This document shows, one piece after another, positions 33,241 through 44,940 of a DNA stretch of 64,000 nucleotides (its first letter is position 1; each line of letters begins with the position of its first letter). Under the pieces are notes generated by a model. The model had not been told where the DNA came from. It saw nothing but the letters and a program-made list of their open reading frames with translations, and did not search any database. Origin of the DNA: Cymbidium sinense (Eukaryota > Streptophyta > Magnoliopsida > Asparagales > Orchidaceae); contig CM038223.1 in NCBI GenBank assembly GCA_021442155.1, positions 37,856,983 through 37,920,982 of the forward strand, in the 5' to 3' direction. The translations under genes were made by a program, and so were the position numbers.

Positions 33241-34900
33241 TAATATAATAAAATGTCAACCAAGAATATTTGTGACCATCAAAATCCAGAACCCTTAAGA
33301 AGGATTATGGGGTTAATAGGTAGATCAAACTCTTTTGAGGTGGTGGACATAAATTAGACTTGATTGCAATTAAGTGGTTGGTATGATGAGGAAAAGATTA
33401 AGATTTGCTTGGGGAATTTAAAGAAATCTATCTATCCTTTTATTTCCATCAATTAGAGCTCCTTTTATAAAGCTCAAGCAAACTTGAGCTCAGCCATGGT
33501 TGAGATTAATTTATTGTAGGCCAATGTCAACTTATGGCTTGGCACAACTACAGTAAGTAGTATGAGATTATATAAGGTGATAAAGATGGATGGTAGGGAT
33601 TGCCATTTCAGGAAGCCACCAACATGATGTTATAGGAAATGGCTAGCATAGGTGACTCATTAACTCTTGAGACATAATGCAAAATCTCTTTTGGATATTT
33701 GGGTCAAGTACATAAATGATGTTTTGCCAATTGCTAGATTTGAGAAGGAATTTTGGAATATAGCTTAATCAATCAATTTGACCCATTAGGGCACATATCC
33801 TTGGTCCTTTACTTTGAGGTGGGTCAAATCAATTTAGGGAGAACTAATGAATTGTGAACATTCTCCTCTAGCACTATATAAAATTTTGTGGGATGATTTG
33901 GCCATTTTGTTGGTAAATTTCCATTCCAAAGTGGAGTGTGCCCATTTGGGCCTAATTTAGCCCATTGAATTTTAAGACTTAATTGAATCACATGAAGAGG
34001 TCAAGTCAACTTTGGTTGAACTAGATAATTATTTGGGATATCTTTAATTTTAATGATGCCTAAGAGCATCTAAGTATTAATGGGTCAAAGCAATTCTTAA
34101 TACTTCATGGGCTTGAGCCAACAAGTAATTGGGCCAAGCAAGTAATTAAAATTATATGAAACATGAAGATAAATCATTTGATGCAATTTTACCTAATTAA
34201 TTTAATGTTTAAAGCCATTAAGATGTCATTAGCCCAATTTGGGTTGGCTTGATGGAATTGAATTCACTACTAGATTCTAAAGTATTCATTCGGATATAAT
34301 GGGCTTCTCTTGGATAATTTGGTGATCACTAGATATATTTGTTAAAGATAGCTCATAAATGACCTAAAGTTAACCTGGGTTCGACCAAAGCTTGAGTTCA
34401 TGGTCAATGGCCAACTTAAGTCTATGGTAATAAGTTTTAATGGTCTAAGAATTCATGAAAATGCTTTGGAATTGAATTTAATGATTAGGGTTTATATGGT
34501 TAATAAAGAAAGGCATCTACTTCTAGGTTTAGATAGATGCTAGATGTGGATGGGTTCCTTTGACTAAACCTTAAGTCAAATCCACAAAAACAATTTTGAG
34601 GTGGGTTAAGCCAAGCTTATGAATCTCATGATCAATTATGATAAAAAACTAAATTATTAAGATAAATTGATTGCTTAAAGTCCATCATTTACATTCATTA
34701 GGGAATGATTAAACAAAAGAAATACTCTACCCTATGTCTGACTAGAGTATGACCTAAGTTGTAGAAAATATTTAGTAGAAGACCTTTTAATATGGGATCC
34801 TCCTAAGGCATACTAGGGTTAATCTAAAAGGATAATTAGGTTTGTTGTGCTAGTTACTTAGGGAGGATGTGGAGTTAGGCCTTACTAACAATTTTGATAT
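33240..34900. repeat. LTR-like region with GGTCAA low-complexity tract
   Basis: 33780-34660 is built from GGGTCAA, TTGACCCATTAGG and AATTTGG words like those at 3440-4790, and 34740-34880 ends with a GACCTAAGTTG/CTAGGGTTAATC block similar in style to the end of copy A. 33240-33780 is moderately GC-richer with no ORF. It is probably a diverged relative of the 1-5025 and 49500-53975 segments; homology is too weak to place termini. Confidence 0.4.
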
Positions 34901-36380
34901 CAACACTTATTTTTTCTTATGCCTCATCTTATTTTTATAATGTATGTTTTTAATTCTTAAATTTTTTATATGTTATCTTTTCAAGAAGTGTGAGAATAAA
35001 AAATTAATATATACATAATTCAATTGGCTAAATAGTTGCACCTATATCGATGTGGCTAGGCATGCCATACTACGAGATGACTCAATGAAGGGATCCTTCA
35101 ACCCCATCTATAGTGAAGGAACAAACCACAAAGCATGTGGCTAAGAAAGAATTCATCTTAAGGGTTTATCCCATTAGAAATGTATTAGATGTGCTAAATT
35201 CCATAAGGGACTAAACCTTGGTAAAGCACACTAATTTAGAGAGGAAACTCAACATGAGAATAGTAGGGGATGTGTAGTTAGAGAACTTGTTTCCTACCTT
35301 CATCCTAAGAACTCAACTTATACACATGGTATAAAGATTTGCACCTAAGACTCACCACTTGCACTCACATCATTGACTTGCCTAGGGAACTCACTTATGA
35401 AGATTCACTTCGAGCACTCAACCATCAAGACTTACTTAGGGCACTCTCTTTAGAAAACTTATCTTACACACTTGATTCTAGATCAAATGTTAAGTCACAA
35501 CATCCACCTAAAGACTTCATAAGCCATGATCATATGCATTGTATGGAGAAGATATGTGATTGTGTTATGAGTAATTCACATATGCATAACTATCAGTCAT
35601 TTATTGTATGGAGAAGATATTAGTTAGTTGTGTTAGTATGCACTCATGTATAGGTTATGCTTTGTGGAAGATGATCTCCATACTATTAAACTACCACGTC
35701 TAACACCCTTCCTAACTGTCACTCATTTAAATTGTCAAATAATGTAAATTCTGGGAAAGCAACTCCAAATGTTTATATAAATTTAAAAATCTTGACCTTC
35801 ACACCCTCATGCTTTTTCAATATAGAGGGAATTTACAAATTTTAATGTTGATTCAACTCTTTTTTCAATCTCCTTTTAGATTCTCAAACAATATTTAGTT
35901 AACTAGATTAGATCTATATCAACTTTTTATGGTCATAATAAAGTTATTGTTAGAATTATTATTCAACTTATAATTCTTCAAGTCAATTTTAAATCTCAAA
36001 ATTTAAGTATCAAATAACTTCTAGATTTCAAGTAATATTATTATTGTTTATTAAACTCTAATTGGTATAAATTTATGTTATTTTGTGATTAATGTTGCAC
36101 CTTGCACTTTATTATTTAAAAAAATATCAATTATTAACCTTTAGTTAACAGAGTTAATGACAATCATTAACAAATATTTATAAAAAAAAAATATTTCTAC
36201 TCTTTCATTTTCATTATCCTCAAATTTTCAAAAATGGAAAGATTATTTCTACTCTTTCCTTTTTGTTATCCTCAATTTTACAAATTCTTCTTTCTAATGA
36301 ATTGTCATTTGGCGTGCATGATAAGAGCATAAAATATTCATACAAGGATAATATTAAGAATGATAAAAAGACTTTTTTTT
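34900..36380. other. AT-rich stretch, nothing definite
   Basis: 35040-35300 contains a short GC-richer piece; 35340-35640 holds a 94-codon plus-strand ORF whose internal repeats (CACTTGCACTCACATC, CACTTCGAGCACTCAACC) look like low-copy repeat rather than gene. 36140-36360 has a duplicated TTTCTACTCTTTC..TTTT.TTATCCTCAA element. No domain recognised. Confidence 0.35.
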
Positions 36381-36387
36381 TGTTCAG

Positions 36388-36447
36388 ACGGCAGACGGCA
36401 GGGAACCTTCTTCAGGCTTCACTAGCATAATCACTGTTTTTCGGCAG
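36388..36447 (+). CDS. Possible 60-bp internal exon, unidentified
   Basis: A polypyrimidine run ending TTTTTTTTTGTTCAG at 36387 is followed by 60 bp that is open in the first frame (reads TADGREPSSGFTSIITVFRQ) and ends CAG before GTAATA at 36448. Both junctions resemble plant splice sites, the length is a multiple of three and composition is much GC-richer than the flanks. The protein segment is not recognised. It could be part of a host gene together with 39609-39717 or a chance match. Confidence 0.25.
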
Positions 36448-39400
36448 GTAATAAAATTTGACATATAAATATAATTTAATTCTTTATTTACTCATATAAT
36501 ATTTAAATTAATTACTTATTTCTATAACACCTAATCTTTAAATCATCTTTAATAAATTATTAATGTTAACTTATATAAAAAGGGTATATTTCTATACATA
36601 TATTTTAATGTAATTTAGGTAGTAGTTATTATATAACAAAATATAAAAGTTTAGAGACTACATATTAGTACATAATAAAATGGGGTATGCATTTAAATTT
36701 CCATTTAAACTTCATCTAAATATCCTCAAAATATTATATTTTTCTTATATATTTAGATTGAAATTTGATCACCTAAACAATTAAATTTTTAAATAAAATA
36801 TATTACAATCAGGGGTGGAACTTGAATTTTATAATTTCTCTCATATGAGATAGTTAAATTAGTTATTTATTTCTCCTAAAAAAATTTTCGCTCAAATACT
36901 TTTGCCCTAACATATTAATTTGTTACGCTCCTAATTATAATTTTAGAAAAACTCTTGACTAGAAAATGAAGAAGCTCGTCACTAATTGCTACGTTTAAAT
37001 GGAAAAAAACATCTTAAGAATTCTTAAAGCTCATTTGATTATTTATATATATAAATATATTTTTTAAACTAATAGAAAATTTCATTATTTTGGGCAAAAA
37101 ATTAAAAGTAATTTTTAAGAAAATGAAATTACATACAAAATTCAAAATAAAATATATATCTAATTATAATTTCTAAAAGGGGGGTTTTGATATATATAGT
37201 ATATAATTCTTATGCATTTACATATCTAACTGTTAAAGTTTGATATTTACAAATATTGTATATATCCTACAAATGAAAATGTGCATTTCACTTAAAAAAA
37301 TTAATAATTGTACTATTTTTGTTGTAACATTAAAGATTTAAGTGTTATTTATGTAAATATGAAATATAAGTGTTAGATATGTAAATATATAATAATTGTG
37401 TGCTATGTATGTAAATGATCCTTGCTAAAATTATAATTAAATAAAATTACTATTTTTTATAATATTATTTCTAATTTTAAGCAATCAAATGAACTATTAG
37501 GTACAATAGAAACAAAATAATGCTACATTAAAAAACTTTAATCAATTGAATATGGCTAAAACAAGATAAAACTTTGTTAAAAAGCATAAATAAGTCATGT
37601 AGAGGTCTAACCAAATGGCATGATTAGATCGAAAAGATATCTAATCAAAGTACATGGCTATTTAAAGGAGTAGCTAGCCAAGATCATATGATTAAACTTG
37701 AAAGAGATTTAGCCAAAATAACATGGTAAACTAAGAGATTGTGGCTAAGTCAAGAAGAAGCCTATATAAAAAAATATGGCTAGATATGAAGTGACACAAT
37801 CAAATGAACATTGTTAAGTTTTGATAGACCTAATCACAACAACACCATTAGCAAATAAGATAATATAGTTAAAAGAGCATGATTATACTATCAATAATAA
37901 GTCAAGTCAATGTATAATTAACTTATATATGTGTGAAGATTCACGAAGATGGATCAAAATAATCACTAAATACATCATAAAGATATATGACACTCAATTT
38001 CGGCTTGATCTAAAAAAAAGTTAGGATAGTCTATCTTAAAATAATATGCTAGAGAATGTAGAATAATTGTAATAATTACTTTATTAAAAGTTATAGGTTA
38101 GTCAAAATTATGCCTAAATGTATAATGTCATATTCAATCATATCAATTAAGTCAAATAAAAAAACTACTAAATCAAAAGCTAAAATTAATCTTGTAGGGA
38201 TGACTAACTTTACTAAAGTAGAACTTGACCCTAGAATGTTGTCTAAATGCAAATGCATAGTTCAAATATAAATGATAATAGACAAATGATAATATAGGAC
38301 GAACTCATTTAAAGGTGTGTGCAAGTATTCTAAATTGAATTTCTACTCAAAAAAGACGAACTTATTTAAATTAAATTTTTGATTTTAGGTATTTTAAAAT
38401 TTTGAACTAATTTTGAGAATTTTAAAGGAAAATTTTAAAAATAAAGGAACATAAATATCTAAAATATTTAAAATTCATTGAAATTGAAAATTTGATGTTT
38501 TAACATTATTATTAAGGTTTTAAAAATTGAAATAAAAAGTTATCTTTAAGGGTATGCTTGAAGTCAAAGTCAAAGGTTAAGACAAAATTTTCTTAAATAA
38601 TTGAATAATGATAAAATAAAAATTTTAATTACGATAATTTGAATAATTATTCAACCTATAGTAAATAAGGTTGATCAACATCCCAAATATTCCCAATCTA
38701 ATCAAAGTACATTTTTGACATATTTAATTGTTATTGAAAATAATTCGAGAACTTATTTTGGTTAGCACCAAGGGTTGAAAATTAGTGTAAATTTTAATAA
38801 ATAAAAAATATGCTTCAAGTATTATAAGATGTGTACACCTTGCAAAGGTCAAATTAATACTAAAATAATATTATTTATGATGATATGAATTTTTTTATAA
38901 TTGAAAATAATTATCTTAATATTAAAATTTTTATATCTCAAAATACACATATTATCTACTCATGAAATTCGAATCATAAACAAGATGCATTGGCAGTGTC
39001 GTGAATTTTATAATTAAACCAAGATTTACAAAATTTAAAAAGTAGGTTTTCATGAAAAAAAAATCCAAGAAAATGAATTTTTTAATTTTAAAAACTATAA
39101 ATGCATCTGATAATTTAAATTAATAATTTTGAACAACCCTAAATTTTTCCAGAGCTATTTTAAAATAATTACTAATTAAAATATTCAATAATTTAATTAT
39201 AAAAAACACGAAATCATCTTAAATATTTCTAGGGAAATTAAGGTCGGTTAAATGAAATGGCAAAAGCATATGGGATGAAATCCTTGGTCATATAACTGCA
39301 GCAAACATTGATTTAGCTAACAACTTCTAGGTTTAATTTTTTTATTTTTGTTGAGAAAAATTAAATGCATGCATATTAATGTAGCAAAAACAATTCTCTC

Positions 39401-39608
39401 TCCCTATAATGGATGAATTAAGGAGATTTTAATCGCCGTACTTTTACATAGGAAATAGCCATCCAACGATAGTAATTTCATAGTTTGTAGTGCTAACTCT
39501 TCTCTGGACCACAGCGCTTAAGGGAAATTATTGCTTTGAATATCTTACCTTTGAGCATCATAAACTGAGCTAAAATTAATCCCTCAATTCTGTCTAGAAT
39601 TGAGCTAG
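36448..39608. other. AT-rich stretch, intron-like, without recognisable gene
   Basis: About 3.1 kb of very AT-rich sequence with no retrotransposon domain, no ORF of interest and no long tandem array. It contains a small hairpin-type repeat at 37180-37430. If the flanking exon-like segments are real, this would be one intron. Confidence 0.35.
37180..37430. mobile_element. Candidate MITE-like hairpin
   Basis: TTATGCATTTACATATCTAAC at about 37210 is matched inverted by GTGTTAGATATGTAAATATA at about 37369, with further TATGTAAAT words to 37420. A short AT-rich element with inverted ends and no coding is what a MITE looks like; clear terminal inverted repeats and target duplications were not defined. 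Confidence 0.3.
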
Positions 39609-39717
39609 GATGCTCTGGATTGGTGGGAAAACCTCAAATAATTTATTCACAAACTCAGTGGCTGGAGTCCTCAAGCAGCTTGAACTTGATCTGATTAGCC
39701 TGGAGAACTCCAAGGAG
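39609..39717 (+). CDS. Possible exon, unidentified protein
   Basis: The plus-strand frame from 39610 reads MLWIGGKTSNNLF.. then SVAGVLKQLELDLISLENSK and ends at GAG before GTGAGATAC (39718), a good splice donor. A pyrimidine-rich stretch and TAG precede it at 39608; the upstream TGA at 39601 rules out an earlier start in this frame. Codon composition is near-coding and GC-richer than the flanks, and the leucine-rich piece looks like a helix. No family recognised. If used as an internal exon, its acceptor could be at 39608 or at CAG near 39657. It is not obviously retrotransposon-derived. Confidence 0.3.
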
Positions 39718-39719
39718 GT

Positions 39720-40016
39720 GAGATACTGTGGTAGAATGGAATGCGGTGCGTTGCTCCATCTATGTGCTTCGCTTAGTCATCCCTTACCTGACCCTTAAAC
39801 TGTAAGTTAATGAACTGGTTTTGCTGGTATGCTAGCTAAGCTTAGACGGTGGATGTGCCTGATGCCATAGGAGATAATCATAGCATGTAAAGGACAATCA
39901 TTACGTAAAATTTGTGAGAGTTGTGGTTGTACTCGATGTCATCACATCCTATTTGCATGAGAATAGGGGAGGGGAAAGGCAAAAAAGTGATCCCCTCATA
40001 CTTATGATGGAGATGA
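39720..40016. other. Stretch between exon-like segment and LINE fragment
   Basis: Non-repetitive, moderately GC-richer sequence after the possible splice donor. The frame stays open for another 26 codons to a stop at 39796-39798, which would be the end if the donor were not used. Nothing else seen. Confidence 0.3.
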
Positions 40017-40620
40017 AATACATTTTTTTTCTATAAAAGAAAATTCATTAAGCAAGAAGGTGGGTTACAAAATAAGTGAGAACTGAACAAATATAAAAAA
40101 AAAAAAACTATTATGAAATGTGTCCTCATATAAATGGTATAACCAAATATGTATTCATTTATCAAATGTGTTGTTTGGGATGGTTGACATCGTGATTCTA
40201 TCTGTGGTGGCCCTACTCTTTGCTAGCAAGTCAATGGGCTGGTTGCCTTGGTTTCATTGAGAGAGTAGATTAGATGCCAAGGCCAACGGCCCTCTTCCAT
40301 AACAATGTTGATTAAAGGCATTGAGTCGGGCTCAATCCAAAAGTGAGGTGATTCGATAGCAGCAGAAAACTATGAGTAGCGGTTAGTGCAAGTAGTTCTG
40401 GTGTGTTGTTTTTGTGAGTAAAGCATCCATTAATGTTGGTTTTAATCCAATTATTATCTGGGTTGTCCCAAAATATGACTTTCCACGTTGGTTTTAGAGG
40501 AGAACAAGATGAAAGGCCTAGTCGTTGCAGGCTTCTTGATCCTTCTTGCAACCACTATTTTTGTTTATGCAGCCTAAGCTTTGTGCCTTCAGCAGGCAGT
40601 TTTTTAGCTCGATAATAATT
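40017..40620 (-). mobile_element. 5'-truncated LINE fragment with RNase H-like domain
   Basis: On the minus strand the ORF 40312-40551 gives WKVIFWDNPDNNWIKTNING then NNTPELLALTATHSFLLLSN, the RVT_3-type RNase H opening found at the end of plant LINE ORF2 and in related host proteins. Further down, LINIVMEEGRWP-like and HQPIDLLAK-like remnants follow. Downstream lies a typical LINE 3' tail reading CACCTTCTTGCTTAATG...TTTATAGAAAAAAAA, ending about 40020. The core domain lost the catalytic region between the TNING and PELLA motifs. Upstream RT is absent, so the copy is 5'-truncated. Confidence 0.6.
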
Positions 40621-40639
40621 TCCTAGGTTGTGAAAGATT

Positions 40640-41220
40640 CCCATCATGCTTTCAATTGTTCCTTGCCATCCAGATAAACCAGCAAATGATGAGGAGCATA
40701 AATGATGAGTCTGAAACTTACAACTATTACTCAAACAATATAAACATCCCTTACATTTGGAACAAATACTAGTAATTTCTCTTCTTTTTTGCTCTTTTGG
40801 TCCTTTTGGATTACTTGAATTTGAAGTGATCGATAAAATCTGTCTTGATTAAAAAAAAGTGTTTAAACTTTTGTATTTGATGTGATGGATGAGTGAAAGA
40901 ACCATGCCCTCTCTCATGCATTCTACTAGTTGAAGTCCGAGCATGTGATTTCAATTGTAAATCCAATCTCACTCTTAATACAACATTTTCTTTTTTTTTT
41001 ATTTTATTTTGTAGCAGCTATATATTGTTCTACAAGAGACTTTTTTTTTTTCATTGAGCACATCAAATTAATTTAGTAATTTAGAAAAATACATGTCAAG
41101 ATTTTATGCTCACTTTCTAAACCTTTTTATTTGCTTTCTAGTTTTCTATATTCACATGTCAATTCATTAAATGCATTATCTAATTCTCTATAAGAGCTAT
41201 CATCACATACCACAAAAGTG
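40640..41220. other. Gene-free stretch between TE fragments
   Basis: AT-rich with T-runs at 40987-41000 and 41040-41052. The minus strand near 41100-41220 extends the copia gag tail (a helical region with LDNAFNELTCEYRKL-like residues just above 41160). Nothing else recognised. Confidence 0.35.
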
Positions 41221-42080
41221 CCAAAATGGCTTATCCATTAGCTGTCAAACATTTGTTGACATCCTCCTCGAAAGTACTAGCACTTGTTTCATGTAAATCT
41301 GGATTAGCCCACAAAGCCTTCTTCTTCCTTCTATTGTAGTTATTCTCCTTTTTATCTTCCTTTATTTCATAATCTTTCTCCTTTTTTGCTCTAATTAGTA
41401 TGTTAGAACATTTTTGTTTTACAAGTTCAAGTTTTTTATAGTTATAGAAAACTATCCCTTCACTTGTAGAAGATTTTTTTAGTTTGAAACTTATGTGTTT
41501 TAGAGTTTTCATACCTCTATTTTTTCTTGTTGAGTAGGTTCCCAAGCTTTCTTGATAGCATAGCAAACTCATCAATGTCAAACTTTGAGTTGATAGTGGT
41601 CTTATCACCTACAACATTAACCTAAAAAGTAGTTATTTTTCTATTCTCTTTCTTTGGTGAATCTTTATTTAAATCTCTTTGTATATCAAGGGACTGAGAA
41701 TCTAATCATGTAGATATAAATTCAAATTCTTAGCTTCATTAATTGTAGTTACTCTAGCATCCAGTTCTTTGGAAGACATTATAATATTTTATAAATTAAA
41801 TTTTATTTTTATAGTTTCTACGAGAAGGCAATGTGTTTATACTTTTTATAAGTCTAGTATACATATTACAAATTGATTCATTTCAGTAGTATGCAAAAGA
41901 ATTCATACTCATAAAGTAATATATTAATGTGCACATGTGTTACCTCATTTGTACCTTCATATGTGATAATAAGTTTATCTCGAATCTTCTTAGTAGTACT
42001 TACTATATAAATTCTCATGTAGTCATCAGCAAACAAAGCACAATATAATGTATTATAAGCCATATTAGCCAAATTTAAAA
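41100..42080 (-). pseudogene. Ty1/copia gag (UBN2-type) fragment
   Basis: Minus-strand pieces in gag order are: the ORF 41878-42072 with NMAYNTLYCALFADDYMRI, TTKKIRDKLIITYEGTNEV and HINILLYEYEFF; near 41760 ILRCLPKNW (the LRSLP-W motif); near 41600 a FAMLSRKLGNLL remnant; then 41231-41608 with a Lys-rich segment, KKKALWANPDLHETSASTFE; then LDNAFNELTCEYRKLESK. This is the standard plant copia gag (UBN2 family) layout. The CCHC knuckle and pol are absent. Several frameshifts separate the pieces, so it is a fossil. Confidence 0.75.
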
Positions 42081-42089
42081 CTCTAATTT

Positions 42090-42455
42090 TAATTTAGATA
42101 TAAAATTATTTTGAAATAAAATGAAATGATCATAATATAAATCACATAAATAATATAATTTATAGAGTTTACTTTTAGTGAAGTGTGTAAGAGTAAATAA
42201 ATTTGACATAAGAAGAAGAACCAGAAAAATGAAGAACACAATCAATTTAATTTTAACGACAAACTATTTTTATATCACCATCACTTGATCACAAAATGTT
42301 TATGGGTTTAAGGGAACTTAATAGATGACAAAAAACACAAGAGAAATTAAATGATTAAGAATTTAAAATTAACATGTTATCACTTAGAAATTTAGTGCAT
42401 GAAATAGAACTAATCATTCAAATTAAATGAAAAAGACAAAACCTTGTAAGGAATA
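42090..42455. other. AT-rich spacer
   Basis: No ORF or repeat of note between the copia gag fragment and the RTE LINE tail. Confidence 0.4.
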
Positions 42456-42459
42456 GACC

Positions 42460-43370
42460 TTACATAATAGCAATAATAATAATAACAAGAACGCGCCTTT
42501 ATCCCAGACATGGGGTTAGCTAAATGAATCCTTTTTATTGATTGTGTCCTATCAGGTGTCAAATTCTCATTTAATTCTAATAAAAGAAGGTCATTTTTAT
42601 ATACTTCATAACCAAGTCATTTTACCTCAACCTCTACCTTTCTTACCATTGTCTAAATATAATACATCTACTCTCTTAACTAGAGCATCAAATGGTTAAC
42701 ATTTTATATGACCAAACCATCTAAGGAGATTCTTTTTAATCTTACCTACTTATGGACCTACTTGAACCATTTTACATTTTATCTCTAAGTGTAAAAACAC
42801 TCATACACCTTAACATCCTCATCTTTGCAACACTTAACTTAATTTTTTGCTTCTCTTTTACTGAAAAAAATTTTGAACCACAAAGCATTGGAGGTCTCAT
42901 CACCATCTTATCAAATTTTTCCTTATGTTTTTATTGTAATTTTTTTATCACACAATAGGCTCAAAGGATTCCTCCACTTAAACCATCCAATGAGAATTCT
43001 ATTAATAACATTTTCATCTATTCCATTAGCACTTCTAACAATATACCTAAAATATTTAAAGCATTCACTTTTTTTAATGACTTGATCAACCATTATCACA
43101 ATCCCACCACTAGATCTTCTAATAGTAAATTACACTTCGTCTATTCAATTTTAGATTTACTCAAATGAAAGCTTTTAGACTCTAAGGTTGACTTCCATAA
43201 TTCAAGTTTTTCCTGAACTCCCCTAGTCTTATTATTAAAAAGTATATGGTCAGTTAAACAGCATGTAGTAAGATATATACTCTTGTAGAGTCTAGTATGA
43301 ACATTCATAACTAAAGTAAAATGATATGGGCTTAAAGCTTATTCTTAATGTAATCCAACTGAGAAAGGAA
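42460..43370 (-). mobile_element. RTE-type LINE, 3' part of the reverse transcriptase
   Basis: The minus strand shows ALSPYHFTLVMN (RT palm approach), KLELWKSTLESKSFHLSKSK, IEFSLDGLSGGILLSLLCDK-like, KITIKT and FDALVKRVDVLYLD with GRGxGKMTW, in the order of plant RTE LINEs. It ends with an HVWDKGAFLLLLLL-like frame made by the TTATTATTATTATTG microsatellite at 42465-42490, the usual RTE 3' end. The catalytic FADD segment is damaged or skipped. Many stops; the 5' half and the endonuclease are missing. The PTH of insertion could not be bounded. Confidence 0.75.
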
Positions 43371-43379
43371 AATACATGG

Positions 43380-44940
43380 TCAATCCTCCTTGTGTTTGAA
43401 CGTAAATGCTATGGTGTTTAAGAATATATGTATGGGCACCAAGCAAATCTTAGGGTATAATTATTGAAATGAGTGAGCATAACATAAATGAATAATGTAT
43501 AATTATGAAAAATAAAAATATCATCATAGGATGGACTCAATCATCTAATAAGGATTCATAGGGTTAATGGGTGTAGATATACAATTTGATAAGGTTTATT
43601 TTAAGTCAAATTATAAGTTCTCTATAGGCGTAAGTGCCCATAGTTAATTACATCATAACATATACGAATAGTCTAAGAAAACTCTCAATTAAAACAGTCA
43701 ACTAATATCTCTATGGATTTCAAAGTTTGAGATCAAAGGATTGGTAACTTTGAAAATAAATAGAAGAGCTCAAATAAGAATAGTTCTTATCAAATTTTAA
43801 AGGAGATAAATAGAAAGATCTTTTGATACTAAGAAGCATAGTAAGCACAATAATGTACCCTATGGTTAGGTTATATATTTTTGAAGTTGAAATTTATGTT
43901 AAGTTTTGAATTGACATTTCATTAAAATGTAAGAGCTTATATCTTAACAACACAAGATTATCGAAATGTCTAAGATGTGAGGATTTTTTTCTCATAAAAA
44001 AAAAAGAGAAATAGGCAACCTCAGATATGTTAGCATATAATGTTTTATTAAACTCAATCTAAATGATAAATTAAAATGCATAAGATAATGAATTATATTA
44101 AGCTATGAAACTGAAATATAATTGGGCACTTCAATGATGAAATCAAATCTTTTAAATTAAGTTTGGATTAAAGATAAAATTTAGTTAATTAAGTTAACTT
44201 ATTCAAGCTAATAAACATAAACATTAACAAACATAAACAGTAATGAAACAAATGAATAAGATCAATTTAAATAAAATAGATTAAGTAACTAGAACATATG
44301 AAATTAAATAAATATTGAACCAAAACCTTAATTCATAAAATTATACACACCCTAAACAATATTAAATTATGTAACAAAAAATATAAATGAATCAAATCAA
44401 AGTAAAATGAAAATTAAATTGAACTTAATCATGATATAATAAACTTTTAATTAAAATGTAAAGAGACATTTTAAGTTTTAATTAAAGATAATAGATTAGA
44501 ATAAAACATTAATCAAAGAAAAAGAAATGTAATAAGAATGAAGTCTTTACATCTTAATGATTTCACATAAACTCTAGCCTTAAAAGAAAATTTAAAATAT
44601 TAATCAAACCAAACCCAACTTAAATAAACCACTCAAATGAAATCAAAAGAGGCTAATTAAGGTACTTAGGATCTTGGTTTGACCCTTAGAATGGATTTTT
44701 ATCTTAAAATGAAAGTCTCACTCTATTAGGATTTAGGATGTTGAATAGAATGGGTTCTACTAAAAGTAGAATTTATTTTATTCTTCATTTTTAAAAACTT
44801 AAATTCTTCTTTAACGCAAACAAAACTTAAAAATAGAAATAAAATCTTAAACTAATTAAATCATTAAAATTGAAAGCACCCAATGGTAAATTAAAAATTT
44901 TTTGAAGTTAAACCATGTTTAAATTTAAGCAAGGCTTAGT
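43380..44940. other. AT-rich stretch without recognisable gene
   Basis: Roughly 1.5 kb, strongly A-rich on the plus strand, containing only short ORFs. No domain, tandem array or LTR end recognised. It may be eroded retrotransposon sequence. Confidence 0.4.

Noticed and set aside
40312..40551. Host gene with an RNase H-like domain
   Set aside because: A LINE-like A-rich 3' tail follows directly and the catalytic part is missing; a truncated LINE explains it better.
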